Shown: positions 61,428 to 64,000 of the stretch, in pieces
How the letters are laid out: the number at the start of each line of letters is the position of its first letter
Position numbering within the stretch: the stretch's first letter is position 1
NCBI RefSeq assembly: GCF_004343605.1
Contig: NZ_POSF01000018.1
Location: forward strand, 124,001-188,000
Direction of reading: 5' to 3'
Length of the DNA stretch: 64,000 bases
Source: Dehalobacter sp. 12DCB1
GTDB lineage: Bacteria; Bacillota; Desulfitobacteriia; Desulfitobacteriales; Syntrophobotulaceae
Program-made: the position numbers and the translations under genes
Notes under the pieces: generated by a model
What the model was told of the DNA's origin: nothing
Database searches by the model: none
The model's input: the letters and a program-made list of their open reading frames with translations, nothing else

Positions 61428-62915
61428 TCAGCCGATATGCTTTTCAAATATCTCTTTGAACAAGAGAACCAAAACCGGATCAAACTGCGTCCTAGAACAA
61501 GAAACGATTTCCTTGATTGCTTCGGCGGGAGACAGTGCCTCACGATACGGCCGGTCATTCGTCATCGCATCAAAGGTATCTACGATACTTAAAATTCTGC
61601 ATTCGATCGGTATCTCCCCTGCTTTCAATCCTAAAGGATAACCCTTGCCGTCCCATCTTTCATGGTGCTTCAAGATCAAGTGTGCGATGCCCTTTAATTC
61701 TGAGGATTCAGACGCAATTCTTTCCCCAATCCCGCAATGCGTTTTCATGACCTTCCATTCCTCTTCGTTCAACTTGGAAGGTTTACACAGGATCCTGTCT
61801 GGAATTCCGACTTTACCAATATCATGAAATTTAGCAAGCAGCTTGATTCGATCAAGTTTGCTTTGAGGAAGCCCCAGCGCTGTACCCATTTGAGTTGCAA
61901 GCTCACCCATCCGTTCTGCATGACCCTCGGTAAAATAATCCTTCGCTTCCAATGCTCTCATCAAGGTCTTAACCAAATCGTTCCGGTTGCTAGATTCCTT
62001 TAATAATTTGTTTTGATACATGTTGTTATTTGCTTCCTGAAACATCCAATCCGTATTGACAATACCTGCCTTATGGAAAGAATAGCCCGAAGACAGTGAG
62101 ATCTTCAATATATCTGTTTGCTCATTGTATTTATGCAGCATTTTATTCATCTGTTCAACCTGCTGCTCAATCTCCCGGCTGGAGAGGCCCTCGACAATTA
62201 CGCAAAATTCGTCTCCGCCAATACGGGCGATGTACCCGATCAATCTGAAATGGTCAGTAATCATCCGCGCTGCAGATACAATCACTTCATCCCCTTTTTG
62301 GTGACCGAACGTATCATTAATGATTTTTAACCCATCAATATCAAAGAGCAAAACAGTAAGCTTTTCAAAGCTCTTTCCATGGAATTCAGCCAGTTTGTTG
62401 ATTAAACAGTGCCGTTTATATAGCTTTGTCAGGCTTTCTTTTTCCACCATCTCTCTTAACTGCATTTCCATTAGGGTTCTTTCAGTCATATCCCGAACCA
62501 GTATTAAGATTTCATTAATCTCTGAGATGTGAATTCGCGATTCAAAATAGTAGTCCCGTCCCTGGTACTTTAGCCTAAAATCACAGGTGACCATCCCCCG
62601 TTTCTGAACAACCTGATAAATTGCCTCCTGTAATCTCCAAACAATTTCGTTATTCCTTAAGATCTCTAGTGTTAGAGGATCGTCCTTTTTATTGGAGACG
62701 GCAAACGGCGAAATATGCCCATCTGAATCGCTAACCAGCATAATGTCCTGAATCGCGGCCATCAAAGCTTTGTTCCGAATATTAATATGCTCAAGATCCA
62801 ATAACTTTTCCTGCAGCTCGGGATAGTAATTTTTGCGAATCGAATTTTCCCCGAGACCAATGATGGCTTGCCTTGTTATTTCTTTCTCATTTAAAGCATT
62901 GTAATATTCTTTCAT
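61428..62915 (-). CDS. PAS-GGDEF-HD-GYP bifunctional cyclic-di-GMP protein
   Basis: 495 aa, soluble. Seen: an N-terminal PAS domain, GGDEF domain with LLFDIDGLKIINDTFGHQ and intact ARIGGDEFCVIVEG, and HD-GYP domain with EGHAERMGELATQMG, KFHDIGKVGIPDRIL and LKHHERWDGKGYPLGLKAG. Both catalytic motifs are intact, unlike the relative at 38.3 kb, so it could both make and break cyclic-di-GMP. Start at MKEYYNALNEKE; the site before it is weak (AGAGG 13 bases away) and the frame extends further up. It overlaps the alcohol dehydrogenase gene by 29 bases. Confidence 0.88.
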   Translation of the reverse strand: MKEYYNALNEKEITRQAIIGLGENSIRKNYYPELQEKLLDLEHINIRNKALMAAIQDIMLVSDSDGHISPFAVSNKKDDPLTLEILRNNEIVWRLQEAIYQVVQKRGMVTCDFRLKYQGRDYYFESRIHISEINEILILVRDMTERTLMEMQLREMVEKESLTKLYKRHCLINKLAEFHGKSFEKLTVLLFDIDGLKIINDTFGHQKGDEVIVSAARMITDHFRLIGYIARIGGDEFCVIVEGLSSREIEQQVEQMNKMLHKYNEQTDILKISLSSGYSFHKAGIVNTDWMFQEANNNMYQNKLLKESSNRNDLVKTLMRALEAKDYFTEGHAERMGELATQMGTALGLPQSKLDRIKLLAKFHDIGKVGIPDRILCKPSKLNEEEWKVMKTHCGIGERIASESSELKGIAHLILKHHERWDGKGYPLGLKAGEIPIECRILSIVDTFDAMTNDRPYREALSPAEAIKEIVSCSRTQFDPVLVLLFKEIFEKHIG

Positions 62916-64000
62916 AAATTGCTTTAACCTCTTGCTTCGTGAGTTTTTTTGGGTTTGTAACCATGCAGGGATCAATCATTGCATTTTCAACCAGTCTGTT
63001 CATCTGATTTTCGTCAATTTGTTCGATTTCTACCGTCGCATTAATCATTAAGTTTTCACGCAGGGATCTGACCCGTTTAAGAATTTTTTCTTTGACATTC
63101 AGATCAGAACTAAAATCAGCTAAAATATTCAACTGCTCCGCAATCCTTCGGAAACGGTCAGGTACAGCATCAAAATTAATGTCAATAACATGCTCGAGCA
63201 AGATACTGTTGCACTTACCATGCGGTAAATTGAAAAATCCTCCGAGACTGTGGGCCATGGCATGTACAGCACCCAGACTAGCATTGGAAAATGCCAGCCC
63301 GGCCTGAAGAGAGCCCAGCATCATCTGATACATTGTATCAATCGTCCGGCCTTTTTGGACTGCGGCTTCAATATTCTCATTTAATAATTTGATCGCTTCC
63401 AGAGCGTGAACATCGGTCAGCGGTGACTGCGCATTGGACACATAAGCTTCGATAGCATGCGTCAGCGCATCCATTCCCGTACAGGCAGTCAAATAAGGAT
63501 CCATGGTCATCAGTGGTACCGGATCAATTAAGGCCAGATCCGGTACAATTTTCTTGCTGATAATAGCTTTCTTGACCATATACAGCGTGTCACAAATAAT
63601 GGCGAACTGAGATACATCTGCTGCCGTTCCAGCCGTACTCGGGATACAAATCAGCGGCGGTCCCGGCAAATTGACTTCATCGACACCTTCATAATCTAGA
63701 ATATTTCCGCCGTTGGCTACCAGTATGCTGATGCACTTCGCACAATCCATGACGCTACCGCCGCCGATAGCAATAATGAGATCACAATCCTGATCCAAAA
63801 AGGTTTTGCTCCCCAACATCGCTTCATAGTCTTTGGGATTTTCAGTAACGTCATCAAAAACAACATAGGGGACTTTGATGGCCTCAAGGGTTTCCGTATA
63901 CCAATTCTGATTACAAATCCTATTGTCCGTAACAATCATCGGTTTTTTCGTTCCAAAATGAGAGATATACCGGCCAACTAATCGTCTTGCATCAAGGCCG
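62887..64000 (-). CDS. Iron-containing alcohol dehydrogenase (partial, cut at window edge)
   Basis: At least 370 aa here; the start lies beyond the window. The frame is open to the last base, so the ATG at 63939 is internal: upstream codons read GLDARRLVGRYISHFGTKKP, as expected of the family N-terminus. Seen: NAD-binding IAIGGGSVMDCAK, metal ligands D in GMDALTHAIEAYVS, H in AMAHSLGG and H in LPHGKCNS, and STAGTAADVS. Known: reduces aldehydes or oxidises alcohols, also 1,3-propanediol or butanol. The 3' end overlaps the GGDEF-HD-GYP gene. Confidence 0.92.
   Translation of the reverse strand, partial: GLDARRLVGRYISHFGTKKPMIVTDNRICNQNWYTETLEAIKVPYVVFDDVTENPKDYEAMLGSKTFLDQDCDLIIAIGGGSVMDCAKCISILVANGGNILDYEGVDEVNLPGPPLICIPSTAGTAADVSQFAIICDTLYMVKKAIISKKIVPDLALIDPVPLMTMDPYLTACTGMDALTHAIEAYVSNAQSPLTDVHALEAIKLLNENIEAAVQKGRTIDTMYQMMLGSLQAGLAFSNASLGAVHAMAHSLGGFFNLPHGKCNSILLEHVIDINFDAVPDRFRRIAEQLNILADFSSDLNVKEKILKRVRSLRENLMINATVEIEQIDENQMNRLVENAMIDPCMVTNPKKLTKQEVKAIYERILQCFK

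Noticed and set aside
1-64000. CRISPR arrays, tRNA or rRNA genes, insertion sequences, prophage
   Set aside because: No regularly spaced repeats, no cloverleaf or rRNA-like stretches and no transposase or phage genes were seen on reading both strands.

Overview
The window looks like chromosome of an anaerobic, endospore-lineage Firmicute of the Desulfitobacterium / Dehalobacter / Desulfosporosinus type. This rests on gene content, not on a database search: a GerA-type spore germination operon, a complete menaquinone operon, siroheme-dependent (radical SAM) heme genes, a hybrid-cluster protein, several cyclic-di-GMP proteins, and hgcAB, the anaerobic mercury-methylation pair. I saw no rRNA, tRNA, CRISPR array, prophage or complete insertion sequence.

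Layout. 0-9 kb: small housekeeping and stress genes (HD hydrolase, DegV, tautomerase, EcsC), a FAD/Rieske oxidoreductase, an inositol-phosphatase-family protein, a diguanylate cyclase, a class II aldolase and DAHP synthase. 8.7-12.7 kb: gerAA-gerAB-gerAC germinant receptor. 12.8-16.1 kb: two NirJ/Ahb-type radical SAM proteins followed by a fused AhbA-AhbB siroheme decarboxylase. 16.3-18.7 kb: AT-rich small genes of unknown role, with unusual repeats. 18.7-26.5 kb: menF-menD-menH-menB-menE-menC and a hotdog thioesterase, which together turn chorismate into the 1,4-dihydroxy-2-naphthoate stage of menaquinone. 26.7-33.1 kb: isocitrate dehydrogenase, an MFS exporter, rsgA with a leader that looks like a translational attenuator, a decayed exported-protein gene, fliB and mscL. 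33.2-40.7 kb: a divergent histidine kinase / response regulator pair, galU, a peroxiredoxin with a helical N-terminal extension, and a PAS-GGDEF-HD-GYP protein with both catalytic motifs broken. 39.7-42.8 kb: a PIG-L deacetylase beside a multi-pass acetyltransferase, and a GerMN lipoprotein. 43.0-46.4 kb: a phasin-like protein overlapping a UbiB kinase, convergent with hgcAB. 46.5-64 kb: two copies of a palindromic repeat, a CNNM/CorC protein, a B12-type radical SAM protein, three more cyclic-di-GMP proteins, a fused TIM-barrel/acyl-CoA ligase, lipid genes (lgt, lipid kinase), a kinase-nuclease fusion overlapping hpt, hcp, and an iron alcohol dehydrogenase cut by the window edge.

How the parts fit. 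Menaquinone, siroheme-derived heme, a UbiB-family kinase and Hcp all point to anaerobic respiration with nitrosative-stress defence. Five GGDEF/HD-GYP proteins indicate heavy cyclic-di-GMP signalling. The observations I consider most worth following are hgcAB with its flanking palindromic repeats, the rsgA leader, the kinase-nuclease fusion coupled to hpt, the TIM-barrel/ligase fusion, the peroxiredoxin with an internal translation start, and an ATA codon in the start position of gerAB. Starts were moved from the longest possible reading frame wherever a ribosome binding site, a promoter or a conserved N-terminus argued for it; the reason is given in each entry.
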